64,000 nt of DNA, from contig DATNAQ010000003.1 in NCBI GenBank assembly GCA_035607415.1, positions 14,180 through 78,179 on the forward strand. Direction: 5' to 3'. A program made the position numbers and the translations under genes. The notes under the pieces were generated by a model. That model ran no database searches. It was not told where the DNA came from and saw only the letters and a program-made list of their open reading frames with translations. This DNA is from JAQBQH01 sp035607415. GTDB taxonomy: Bacteria > Myxococcota_A > Polyangia > Palsa-1104. Of the stretch, positions 43,918 to 51,135 are shown one piece after another (position 1 is the first letter of the stretch; every line of letters begins with the position of its first letter).

Positions 43918-45120
43918 CTACTTCGTCCGCAACGCCACGTCGACCAGGAAGAAGATCGCGAACAGCGCGTCCGCCGACGACGCGCCGCCGCCCGCCGCGC
44001 GCGCCGCCGTCTCGCGTAGCCGCAGGTAGCGCTCGCCGGCGATGCCGAGCATGAGCGCGTACAGCGCCGGCCCCTCCGACGCCGTCGTGCCGCCGACCGC
44101 GTCACCCGCGCGCGCCATCTCGTTGAACGTGCGCGCCGCCGCCGAGACGGCGCCGACGTAATCGCCGCGATGCACGAGATACTCGACCGACACCACCGCG
44201 TCGCGCAGCGGCCCGGGCGGCAGGATCTCCGACATCGTGGCGCCGCGCGCGAGCACACCGCCGTCGACCACCGGCTCCTCGGGCTTGAGCGGCTGCAGCG
44301 TCAGCGGCGGCTCCGCCGGCTCGCGCTCGGCCAACGCCTGCAGCGACGTCGCGATCGAGCTCGACGGATCGGTCCCCGGCTCCCTGATCGGCTGCGACGG
44401 CTCGTCGCGCAGCTCGTTCAACGGCGCGGCCGGGTCCTCGCCGGCGATCGACGGCGCGCTCGACGCCGCGCCCGAGATCGACGACAGCGACTGATGCGAG
44501 CCGGTGTCGCGGCTCGATCCCTCCGCCTTCCACACCCCGCGCCGCCGCAGATCGGAGAGCACGAGCGTGGTGATCGACTTGAGCGCCTCGAACACGCCCA
44601 CGCCCTTGGTCGCCGAGGTCTCGAACGTGGGCGCGCGATGCGGATTGAGCGTCCCGTCCAGCTCGCTCACCGGCAAGAGCTCCGGCATGTCGCGCTTGTT
44701 GTATTGCAGAAGGTGCGGCATGCGATCGAGCGACAGCCCCTGCTCGCGCAGGTTTTCGCGCAGGTTCTGGAAGCTCTCGATGTTCGCCTCGCGCCGCGCC
44801 TTCTGCGAGTCGGCGACGAAGACGATGCCGTCGGCGCCGGTGAGCACGAGCTTGCGCGTCGAGTTGTAGTGCACCTGCCCCGGCACCGTGTAGAGCTGCA
44901 CGCGCACGGTGTAGCCGCGCAGCTTGGGCAACTTCACCGGCAGAAAGTCGAAATAGAGCGTGCGATCGACGCCGGTCGACAGCGACACCAGCTGGCCGCG
45001 CGCGTCGGGCTTGATGGCGCGATGGATGTATTGCAGCGACGACGTTTTGCCGCCGAGACCTGGCCCGTAATAAACGATCTTGAGCGAGATCTCCTTCGTG
45101 TACAGGTTGACGGAGCTCAT
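43918..45120 (-). CDS. MglA-like small GTPase with a long C-terminal extension
   Basis: The protein has 400 residues. The first 195 match Myxococcus MglA: KIVYYGPGLGGKTSSLQYIH (G1), SLSTGVDRTLYFDFLPVKL, LYTVPGQVHYNSTRKLVLTG (G3), FVADSQKARREANIESFQNL, LLQYNKRDMP (G4), ending SATKGVGVFEALKSITTLVL. MglA sets cell polarity for gliding. The remaining 205 residues form a Ser/Pro/Glu-rich linker (about 200-290) and a helical domain (about 290-395, LRDAVVSVEYLVHRGDYVGA), absent from MglA. The cognate MglB activator is not nearby. It converges with the barrel genes. Confidence 0.92.
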   Translation of the reverse strand: MSSVNLYTKEISLKIVYYGPGLGGKTSSLQYIHRAIKPDARGQLVSLSTGVDRTLYFDFLPVKLPKLRGYTVRVQLYTVPGQVHYNSTRKLVLTGADGIVFVADSQKARREANIESFQNLRENLREQGLSLDRMPHLLQYNKRDMPELLPVSELDGTLNPHRAPTFETSATKGVGVFEALKSITTLVLSDLRRRGVWKAEGSSRDTGSHQSLSSISGAASSAPSIAGEDPAAPLNELRDEPSQPIREPGTDPSSSIATSLQALAEREPAEPPLTLQPLKPEEPVVDGGVLARGATMSEILPPGPLRDAVVSVEYLVHRGDYVGAVSAAARTFNEMARAGDAVGGTTASEGPALYALMLGIAGERYLRLRETAARAAGGGASSADALFAIFFLVDVALRTK

Positions 45121-45250
45121 GGGGGCACCTGACAGTCCCTCGACATCGTACCACGGCGCACCACCCTCCCGTCTCGGAGCAAATCGGCGCCACGGCGCAA
45201 ATTCGCTCCTGACGGCCGGCGCAAATCGCGGTAAAATCGACGCGTTGAGC

Positions 45251-45266
45251 TGGCATGTGCCGTGCT
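45251..45266 (+). promoter_or_regulatory. Candidate sigma-54 promoter
   Basis: TGGCATG-TGCC-GTGCT places GG at 45252-45253 and GC at 45264-45265 with exactly ten bases between, as in the -24/-12 class (TGGCACG-N4-TTGCT). Two bases differ from the consensus. Transcription would start near 45277, leaving a 17-base leader with the AGGAGGG ribosome site before ATG 45294. Confidence 0.5.
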
Positions 45267-45293
45267 CGGGGTGGGGGCCAGTCAGGAGGGATC

Positions 45294-46139
45294 ATGCGTA
45301 CCCGGTCGATTCTTCTCGCGCTCGCTCTGGTGGTCGCCTTCGCGGCGCGCGCCGAGGCGCGGCACGTCCGCTTCTTGGGGCCGCACCCGATCGCGGCCAA
45401 GTACGGCGGCGGATATTGCTACATCGAGGCGCCGCACATGCACGTGTACGGCCCCGATCGTCCGAACCTCTATCAGCAGGTCGGCGACGACTACGTCTTC
45501 ACCGGCGATCCCACGCCGTTCGGCTACGAAGGCGATCGCCATCCGTTCTACGGCCATCATCCGGTGATGGTCGACGGCTCGCCCGAGCCGGTGTACTGCT
45601 TGATCGACGGGCCGCACTTCCACGCCTACGCCGCGCCGTCGACGCCCGACTATCGCGTCAAGAACGGCGTCGCCTTCTACGTGTCGCCCATCCCGGCGGC
45701 CTACGTGAAGCCGGCGCGCGTGCGCGTGGTCAACGCCGAGTATCGTCCGTACGTCTCGTTCCGGCCGCAGGTCGAGGTCGCGCCGCCGCCCGAGTGGCAC
45801 GGCGAGGTCTACGTGGCCGGCCCGTCGATGGAGGTGAGCGCGCCGGGCGTCGAGGTGCACGCGCCGGGCGTCGAGGTGCGCGCGCCGGGCGTGTTCGTGC
45901 CGCCGCCGCCGCACGTCTCGGTCGAGGTCGGCGCGCCCGGTGTCATCGTCGCCGGTCCGGCGCCGGGCGTGTTCGTCGGGCCGCCGCACGGGCGCGTCGT
46001 CGTCGGAGCGCCGGGCGCCGTCGTGGTCGGCGCGCCCGGCCCGGTCATCGTCGGCGGGCCGCGCGGGCACTGGGAGCGTCACGAAGAGAAACATTGGGAG
46101 CACCACGACAACGGCCGCCACAACGGGTGGCACAAGTGA
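45294..46139 (+). CDS. Secreted protein with APGVEV repeats and His-rich tail
   Basis: The protein has 281 residues with a signal peptide (MRTRSILLALALVVAFAARA, cut near AEA). A globular part (about 25-165, HVRFLGPHPIAAKYGGGYCY, VYCLIDGPHFHAYAAPSTPD) has two Cys that may pair. It is followed by tandem short repeats of APGVEV/APGVFV (about 182-255) and a tail HWERHEEKHWEHHDNGRHNG, which could bind metal. Many myxobacterial genomes carry such proteins without known function. AGGAGGG precedes the ATG, and a sigma-54-type promoter lies upstream. The stop overlaps the next gene (GTGA). Confidence 0.8.
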   Translation: MRTRSILLALALVVAFAARAEARHVRFLGPHPIAAKYGGGYCYIEAPHMHVYGPDRPNLYQQVGDDYVFTGDPTPFGYEGDRHPFYGHHPVMVDGSPEPVYCLIDGPHFHAYAAPSTPDYRVKNGVAFYVSPIPAAYVKPARVRVVNAEYRPYVSFRPQVEVAPPPEWHGEVYVAGPSMEVSAPGVEVHAPGVEVRAPGVFVPPPPHVSVEVGAPGVIVAGPAPGVFVGPPHGRVVVGAPGAVVVGAPGPVIVGGPRGHWERHEEKHWEHHDNGRHNGWHK

Positions 46140-46531
46140 CGCGACTCTTCGTGGTCGCCGCGCTCATGGCCGCCGTCGGCTGCAGCAAGAAGCCGACCGA
46201 GGGCGGCGTGCGCCTCGAGCAGATCTCGGACGCGTTCAATTCGGCCGGCCTCAAGGCCGACAACTTTCAGCCGACCGATCCGACGCGCTTCAACGCCACC
46301 AAATGCCTCGCCGGGCAGGTCGACAACATCGACACCATCGTCTGCGAGTACGGCTCGCCCGACGCCCTGGCGCTCGGCAAGAAAGCAGGCGAGCAGTGGG
46401 CGGGCAACGCCACCACCGCCGCCGTGCTCGGTAACGGCCGTACCCTCCTCGCCGTCGCCGATCGCGCGCACACCGACCCGAACGGCAAGACGATCCACAA
46501 AATCACTCAAGCCTTCACCAAAACCCGCTGA
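46136..46531 (+). CDS. Small lipoprotein
   Basis: The protein has 131 residues with a lipoprotein signal from a GTG (VTRLFVVAALMAAVG-C16). The mature domain has two Cys (NATKCLAGQV and DTIVCEYGSP) and an alpha/beta character (LEQISDAFNSAGLKADNFQP, GKKAGEQWAGNATTAAVLGN). No family is recognised. The GTGA overlap couples it to the APGVEV protein, so both should be exported together and may form a complex. Confidence 0.75.
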   Translation: MTRLFVVAALMAAVGCSKKPTEGGVRLEQISDAFNSAGLKADNFQPTDPTRFNATKCLAGQVDNIDTIVCEYGSPDALALGKKAGEQWAGNATTAAVLGNGRTLLAVADRAHTDPNGKTIHKITQAFTKTR

Positions 46532-46571
46532 CTAGGCGCCCTCCTTGCAGCATCGGGTGTATGAGGGCTCG

Positions 46572-46685
46572 ATGCTGCCGAATCACGGTTGGCTCTTTGT
46601 CGTGGCCGGATTGCTCGTCGCGATGTTGGTATCGCTGGCGATCCCCCACGCCATGCGCCGCAACGAGCCGCCGCTGACAAGGTGA
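46572..46685 (+). CDS. Small membrane protein of 37 residues
   Basis: The frame reads MLPNHGWLFVVAGLLVAMLV and then SLAIPHAMRRNEPPLTR, one membrane segment (about residues 7-25) followed by a positively charged cytoplasmic tail, as expected for a real small membrane protein. Its stop at 46685 is four bases before the ATG of the stress-protein-like gene, whose ribosome site AAGGTGA covers the stop. The tight spacing and the clean hydrophobic profile are the evidence. There is no recognisable family. Confidence 0.5.
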   Translation: MLPNHGWLFVVAGLLVAMLVSLAIPHAMRRNEPPLTR

Positions 46686-46689
46686 GCGA

Positions 46690-47187
46690 ATGGCGAAGAA
46701 GATCCTGGTCCCCGTGTTTCCGAGCGAGTGGTTCTACGACGCGTGCCTGCGCGCCGCCGACATCGTGGCGCAGGAAGGCGGCCTCATCACGTTCGCGTTC
46801 ACCCGCGTGCGCCCGCCCGAGAGCGCGTACGACAGCGATGGCGATGGGCGCCCGGGCGAGCTCGACATCTCGACCAACGCCGGCGACTTCGACGGCAAGG
46901 ATCTGGAGAAGTGGCGCGAGGGGCACATCGCCGCGCTCGAGGAGGCGCGCCAGCTCTGCGCCCAGCGCGGAGTGCGCGAGTCGCAGATCGACTACCTGTT
47001 CGCCGACGAAGCCGACCACGAAGGCGGCGCGCAGGCGCTCGCCGACGAGGCGGCGGCCGGCGCGTACGACATGGTGGTCCTGTCGCACGGCTACTTCGAC
47101 GACGAGGTGAACGAGGAGGAGTCGACGCCGCAAGAGGTGGCGGCGGCGATTCAGGAGATCGGCGACGTCTCGCTACTGGTTTGTTAG
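46690..47187 (+). CDS. Universal stress protein-like alpha/beta protein
   Basis: The protein has 165 residues. The N-terminal MAKKILVPVFPSEWFYDACL RAADIVAQEGG fits the first strand and helix of the UspA fold, and AGAYDMVVLSHGYFD the later strand. An insertion (YDSDGDGRPGELDISTNAGD) has a calcium-loop-like DxDGD pattern. The G-2x-G-9x-G nucleotide loop of ATP-binding Usp proteins is not evident, so any nucleotide binding is doubtful. It follows the 37-residue membrane protein by four bases. Its 3' end overlaps the convergent aminopeptidase gene by 15 bases. Confidence 0.6.
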   Translation: MAKKILVPVFPSEWFYDACLRAADIVAQEGGLITFAFTRVRPPESAYDSDGDGRPGELDISTNAGDFDGKDLEKWREGHIAALEEARQLCAQRGVRESQIDYLFADEADHEGGAQALADEAAAGAYDMVVLSHGYFDDEVNEEESTPQEVAAAIQEIGDVSLLVC

Positions 47188-48468
47188 CGCCTCGAGATCG
47201 CCCACTTCCTTGGGGATCGAGACGGTCAGGTTCTCGTGCCCGTCGGCGGTCACGAGCACGTCGTCCTCGACGCGGATGCCGATGCCGCGATACTCGGCGG
47301 CGACGTCGCTGGCGTCCTCGGCGATGTAGAGGCCCGGCTCGACGGTGAGCACCATGCCGGGCACGAGCGGGCGCGACTTGCCTTCGGGCGCGTAGATGCC
47401 GACGTCGTGCACGTCCATGCCGAGCCAGTGCGACGTGCGGTGCATGTAGAAGCGCTTGTAGGCGGCCTTCTCGATGAGCGTGCCGACGTCGCCTTGCAGA
47501 AGGCCGAGATCGATCATGCCGCGCGTGAGCATGTCGACCGCCTGCTCGTGGATGCCGTCGATGCTGTTGCCCGGGCGCACCGCGGCCACGCACGCCTTCT
47601 CGACGGCGAGCACGAGCTCGTAGCAGCGCCGTTGCGCCGGCGAGAAGCGCGCGCCGATCGGGTAGGTGCGCGTGACGTCGGCGGTGAAGCCGTCGATCTC
47701 GCAGCCGGCGTCGATGAGCAGGAGCTCGCCGCCCTTGAGCGGCTGATCGTTGTCGACGTAGTGCAGGATGGTCGCGTTGACGCCGCCACCGACGATGGTC
47801 CCGTAGCCGGGATGGCCGTTGTGCTTGCGGAACGTGTAGTCGATGAGCGCTTCGATCTCGTATTCCTTGACGCCGTCGCGCGCGGCCTTCATCGCCGCGG
47901 TGTGCGCCTGGCGCGTGACCTCGACGGCGCGGCGCATCTTGCCGAGACCGTCGGCGTCCTTGATGAGGCGCAGCTCGTGCAGCGTCCAGCGCAGATCGCC
48001 GATGCGCTTGGGCGCGCGCATGCCGCGCCGCTCGGCCTGGCGCAGGTGCGCCATCGTCGACATCACGAGATGATCGAGGTCGCCGTCTTCGCCGGGCACG
48101 TAGAGGATCTCTTCGGCGCCGTCGAGGAGCTTGGGCAGCTCGGCGGCCAGGCTCTCGACGGGGAAGGCGGCGTCGGCGCCGAACCTGGCCTTGGCGCCGT
48201 CGAGGCCGGCGCGGCGGCCGGTCCAGGTCTCGCGCTCGGGATCGCGCGGGCGCACGAAGAGCGTGAGCTTCTCGCTGCGGCCGGGCGCGATCACCGCCAG
48301 CGCCTCCGGCTCGGTGAAGCCGGTGAGGTACCAGAGATCGCTCGTCTGACGGAAGCGATGCTCGACGTCGGAGTTGCGCACCGACAGCCGCTTGCCGCCG
48401 ATGATGGCGACGGCGCGCGGTCCGATGCGCTCCATCAGCTGCTGACGCCGCGCGGCGTAGACGTTCAC
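47173..48468 (-). CDS. pepP: Xaa-Pro aminopeptidase (M24B)
   Basis: The protein has 431 residues. An N-terminal AMP_N domain (YAARRQQLMERIGPRAVAII, DLWYLTGFTEPEALAVI) precedes the pita-bread catalytic domain with metal ligands in LLIDAGCEIDGFTADVTRTY (two Asp), HWLGMDVHDVG (His), VLTVEPGLYI (Glu) and YRGIGIRVEDDVLVT (Glu). It removes N-terminal residues before proline. The GTG start at 48468 is supported by AAGGAGG seven bases upstream and by the GTGA overlap with the thioesterase gene. Confidence 0.95.
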   Translation of the reverse strand: MNVYAARRQQLMERIGPRAVAIIGGKRLSVRNSDVEHRFRQTSDLWYLTGFTEPEALAVIAPGRSEKLTLFVRPRDPERETWTGRRAGLDGAKARFGADAAFPVESLAAELPKLLDGAEEILYVPGEDGDLDHLVMSTMAHLRQAERRGMRAPKRIGDLRWTLHELRLIKDADGLGKMRRAVEVTRQAHTAAMKAARDGVKEYEIEALIDYTFRKHNGHPGYGTIVGGGVNATILHYVDNDQPLKGGELLLIDAGCEIDGFTADVTRTYPIGARFSPAQRRCYELVLAVEKACVAAVRPGNSIDGIHEQAVDMLTRGMIDLGLLQGDVGTLIEKAAYKRFYMHRTSHWLGMDVHDVGIYAPEGKSRPLVPGMVLTVEPGLYIAEDASDVAAEYRGIGIRVEDDVLVTADGHENLTVSIPKEVGDLEALTNQ

Positions 48469-48899
48469 GCGTCCTCCTTGCGTTTGATGTTGTACACCGC
48501 CTTGCCCGTGGCAACCGTGCGCGTCGGTGCGGACGGCTGCCAGCAACGGACGTCGACGACGCCGACGCGGTTGCCGACGCGGACGATGTTGGCGTCGGCG
48601 ACGAGCGCCTCGGCCGCGCCGGGCGCCAGGTAGTCGACGCGCAGGTCGATCGTCGACACCCGATCCTCGATGCCGGCCAGCTGCGTCCACACGGCGAAGC
48701 CGCCGGCGGTGTCGATGAGCGTCGAGATGACGCCGCCGTGCAGCGCCGGCCGCGAGGCGTCGCCGATGAGCTCGGGCCGATAGGGAATGGCGAGGCGCAC
48801 GTATCCTTCGCGCGCCTCTTCGACGGTGATACCGAGGAACTTGTTGAAGGGAATGACCTGCTCGAGCAGGCTGAGGAACTCTTTGGGCGGTACCGGCAT
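48465..48899 (-). CDS. PaaI-type hotdog thioesterase
   Basis: The protein has 144 residues, normal for the family. The hotdog core shows PALHGGVISTLIDTAGGFAV, with the HGG-x(5)-D signature of PaaI thioesterases, then STIDLRVDYLAPGAAEALVA and the last strand TRTVATGKAVYNIKR. It hydrolyses an acyl-CoA, possibly aryl-CoA. It lies between the FAD oxidoreductase (3 bases upstream) and the aminopeptidase (overlapping by four bases), and the trio forms one operon. Confidence 0.88.
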   Translation of the reverse strand: MPVPPKEFLSLLEQVIPFNKFLGITVEEAREGYVRLAIPYRPELIGDASRPALHGGVISTLIDTAGGFAVWTQLAGIEDRVSTIDLRVDYLAPGAAEALVADANIVRVGNRVGVVDVRCWQPSAPTRTVATGKAVYNIKRKEDA

Positions 48900-48902
48900 T
48901 TG

Positions 48903-50402
48903 TCAGACCGAGCGTAGCATGCCGTCGGCGCCGAGCGCGTCGACGCATTCGATCGCGCTCTGGCAGGCGAGCTCGGTGCCGATGCCGCGGCCGCCGGCGC
49001 CGTCGCCGCAGACGTAGAGGCCGGGCAGCGGCGTGCGCACGCTCGGGCGGTCGCGGCCCACCTGCGACGGCGTCTGGCCCGTCGAGACCGCGGGCCCGCC
49101 CGATTTTCCGATCCACGCGGCGAGCGCCTCGGTCGACATGGTGTCGATGAACAGCGCCTCCTCGACGGCGCCGGGCACGAGCGCCTTGATCGCGCCGAGC
49201 AGCCCATCGATGAACGCACGGTCCGAGCGCGCATCGGACCGCGTGTCCTCGGGCCGCTTGACGTCGGTGCACGGCGCGACGGCGCACGCCGTCAAGAGCT
49301 GCGCGCCCGGCGGCCCCAGCGATGGATCGAAGTTCGTCGGGATCGGGCAGTAGACGGGCACCACCTTGGGCACGCGCCCGGCGTCGAGGTCGTCGAAGGT
49401 CTTGCGATAGTCGTCGAGCGTGATGTTCCACGGATCGACCGATGGGTCGCGCGCCCAGCCGCCGACGATGCAGCCGGCGCGCTCGCGCTTCCTCGGCAGG
49501 GCGATTTTGGCCTGCACCGCCACGTAGCTCTTCTTCAAACGCTGCACACGCGCGGCGTAGTCCGTCGGAAAATGTTGCACACCGACGAGGCGCTCGACGA
49601 CGTCGCGCAAGCCCGTGGTCGCCACCACCGCGCGCGCCTCGAGCTCCTCGCCGTCCTTCAGGGTCACGCGCCAGCGCCCGGTCGTGGCGTTGCGTTCTAG
49701 CGAAACGACCGGCGCTCGGGTACGCAGCTCGCCGCCGTAGCGCTCGACCGCCTCGCAGAAGGCGCGCGGGATCGCCGAGGCGCCGCCGCGCGGATAGGAC
49801 AGGCGGTTGTCGCGCACCATCGCCTGGAAGCAGTGGATCGCCTCGCCGGCCGACACCTCCCACGGCGGCAGGATGAAGTAGAGCCCGAGGAGGAAGCCGA
49901 ACAGGCCGTAGAGGCGCGGATGGTCGGTGTAGCGCTCGACGAACTGCTGGATGCTGCGCCGATCCCACTCGGCGATCTGCTCGGGCGGCATATGCGTCAG
50001 GTCCCAGAACATGCGCACCACGCGCGGCAGCTCGCGCGCCGGGATGCGCAGCTGCCGGACGGCGTCGACGCAGAACTTGGGCAGCCGCCACGCCTCCGCC
50101 GGCACGACGAGCTTGAGGCCCGGGCCGCGCACCTCCGCCAGATCCGAGATGCGCAGAAACGGCACACGGTCGGCGGCGCCGATGCGCCGCAGCGTCACGC
50201 CGAGCGGCCCGCGATCGCCGCGCGTGAACATGTGCGTGCCGTAGTCGACGTGGAAGCCGCGCTTGTCGTACCAGCTGCACGAGCCGCCCACGCGCGGGTT
50301 CTTCTCGACGACGAGCGGGCGCGCCCCGGCCTTGGCGGCGAGCGCCGCGCAGGCGGAGCCGCCGATGCCCGAGCCAATCACTACGAGCGCGCGGGTGCGC
50401 AC
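48903..50402 (-). CDS. FAD-dependent phytoene desaturase/carotenoid isomerase-like oxidoreductase
   Basis: The protein has 499 residues. The dinucleotide-binding motif VVIGSGIGGSACAALAAKAG is followed by the CrtI/CrtISO-like motif RVGGSCSWYDKRGFHVDYGT, the middle SYPRGGASAIPRAFCEAVER with GGELRT, and the C-terminal FAD contact GLYVCGDGAGGRGIGTELACQSA. Carotenoid, isoprenoid or fatty-acid substrates are all found in the family. The only gene context is a thioesterase and a peptidase, so carotenoid synthesis cannot be claimed. GTG 50402 is the start. Confidence 0.85.
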   Translation of the reverse strand: MRTRALVVIGSGIGGSACAALAAKAGARPLVVEKNPRVGGSCSWYDKRGFHVDYGTHMFTRGDRGPLGVTLRRIGAADRVPFLRISDLAEVRGPGLKLVVPAEAWRLPKFCVDAVRQLRIPARELPRVVRMFWDLTHMPPEQIAEWDRRSIQQFVERYTDHPRLYGLFGFLLGLYFILPPWEVSAGEAIHCFQAMVRDNRLSYPRGGASAIPRAFCEAVERYGGELRTRAPVVSLERNATTGRWRVTLKDGEELEARAVVATTGLRDVVERLVGVQHFPTDYAARVQRLKKSYVAVQAKIALPRKRERAGCIVGGWARDPSVDPWNITLDDYRKTFDDLDAGRVPKVVPVYCPIPTNFDPSLGPPGAQLLTACAVAPCTDVKRPEDTRSDARSDRAFIDGLLGAIKALVPGAVEEALFIDTMSTEALAAWIGKSGGPAVSTGQTPSQVGRDRPSVRTPLPGLYVCGDGAGGRGIGTELACQSAIECVDALGADGMLRSV

Positions 50403-50420
50403 TCGCGGATGATACGTGAA

Positions 50421-50780
50421 TCAGGCGGCGATGACGCGACTGGTGAGCTTGCGCAGGAGCGACGCGAGGCGCTTGGGATGGAACGGCTTCGGCAAGAATG
50501 CGTCAAACCGTTTCCCTATCTCTTTGGAATCGTAGCTCGACATGCCGACGAACTTGGAGGCTGCGAGCGCAGGGATGGCGCGCATGCGATCGACGAGCTC
50601 GGGGCCGGAGCCGTCGGGCAGCTCGACGTCGAGCACGACGGCATCGAAGGGCTCGGTCACGGCGAGGGTCATCGCTTCGCCGGCCGTCGCTGCGCCAACC
50701 ACTTCGATGCCCCGCGCGCGCAGCGCCAGGTCGTAGAGCTCGATCAATCCGGGATAATCATCGACGATCAACACGCGCAT
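50421..50780 (-). CDS. Stand-alone response-regulator receiver
   Basis: The protein has 119 residues and consists of one REC domain. Asp7 and Asp8 bind Mg (LIVDDYPG), Asp51 is the phosphorylation site (VVLDVELPDG), with the Ser in VGMSSYD and Lys in FLPKPFHP in their usual places. It has no output domain, so it works like CheY or Spo0F by protein contact or phosphate relay. No histidine kinase is next to it. The ATG at 50780 diverges from the small membrane protein gene. Confidence 0.93.
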   Translation of the reverse strand: MRVLIVDDYPGLIELYDLALRARGIEVVGAATAGEAMTLAVTEPFDAVVLDVELPDGSGPELVDRMRAIPALAASKFVGMSSYDSKEIGKRFDAFLPKPFHPKRLASLLRKLTSRVIAA

Positions 50781-50891
50781 CGTGTCCGCCGTAGCTGCAA
50801 GTGGAAGGCCAACGCCTCTGGCGTTCGCTGGAGGGCGAGCGGGAAGTTTTTGATCATGCCCGTCGGCACGAGGTTTGTAATCAATACTCGC

Positions 50892-51050
50892 ATGCTCTAT
50901 GCGCTCTGGGTCGTGGCAGGTGTGCTGCTGCTGATTTGGATGTGCGGCGTCGCGGGCGCGTACGCGGTGGGAAGTGGAATTCATCTTCTCTTGCTTGTGG
51001 CGATCCTGGCGATCTGCGCCAGCCTGTTCACGCGGCCGCGCACGATCTGA
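50892..51050 (+). CDS. lmo0937-like (DUF5670) small membrane protein
   Basis: The protein has 52 residues with two membrane segments (MLYALWVVAGVLLLIWMCGV, IHLLLLVAILAICASLF). The start motif MLYAL and the GAYAVGSGIHLLL turn match the lmo0937 family of two-helix proteins, whose function is not known. The family starts at MLY, so ATG 50892 is preferred over 50856. A tandem repeat array begins at its stop codon. Confidence 0.8.
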   Translation: MLYALWVVAGVLLLIWMCGVAGAYAVGSGIHLLLLVAILAICASLFTRPRTI

Positions 51051-51110
51051 CGCGCCGCCTGACCTGACGGCGCCGCCTGACGGCTGACGGCGCCGCCTGA
51101 CGGCGCCGCG
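51048..51110. repeat. Tandem TGACGGCGCCGCC repeats after the lmo0937-like gene
   Basis: TGACGGCGCCGCC or a near copy occurs at 51065-51077, 51085-51097 and 51098-51109, with degenerate copies at 51048 and 51078. GGCGCC in each copy is palindromic, so the array can fold into hairpins. It lies between convergent genes and may act as a transcription end. Confidence 0.6.
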
Positions 51111-51135
51111 CACGCCGCCGCACGGAACGACGCGC

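Noticed and set aside
45840..45900. Direct repeats in the plus strand at the APGVEV region as a recombination site
   Set aside because: They are codon repeats of a protein motif and do not lie at a gene boundary.
45830..46060. Short repeats in the APGVEV region as a CRISPR array
   Set aside because: The repeats are in frame, irregular, and encode a peptide repeat; there are no unique spacers.
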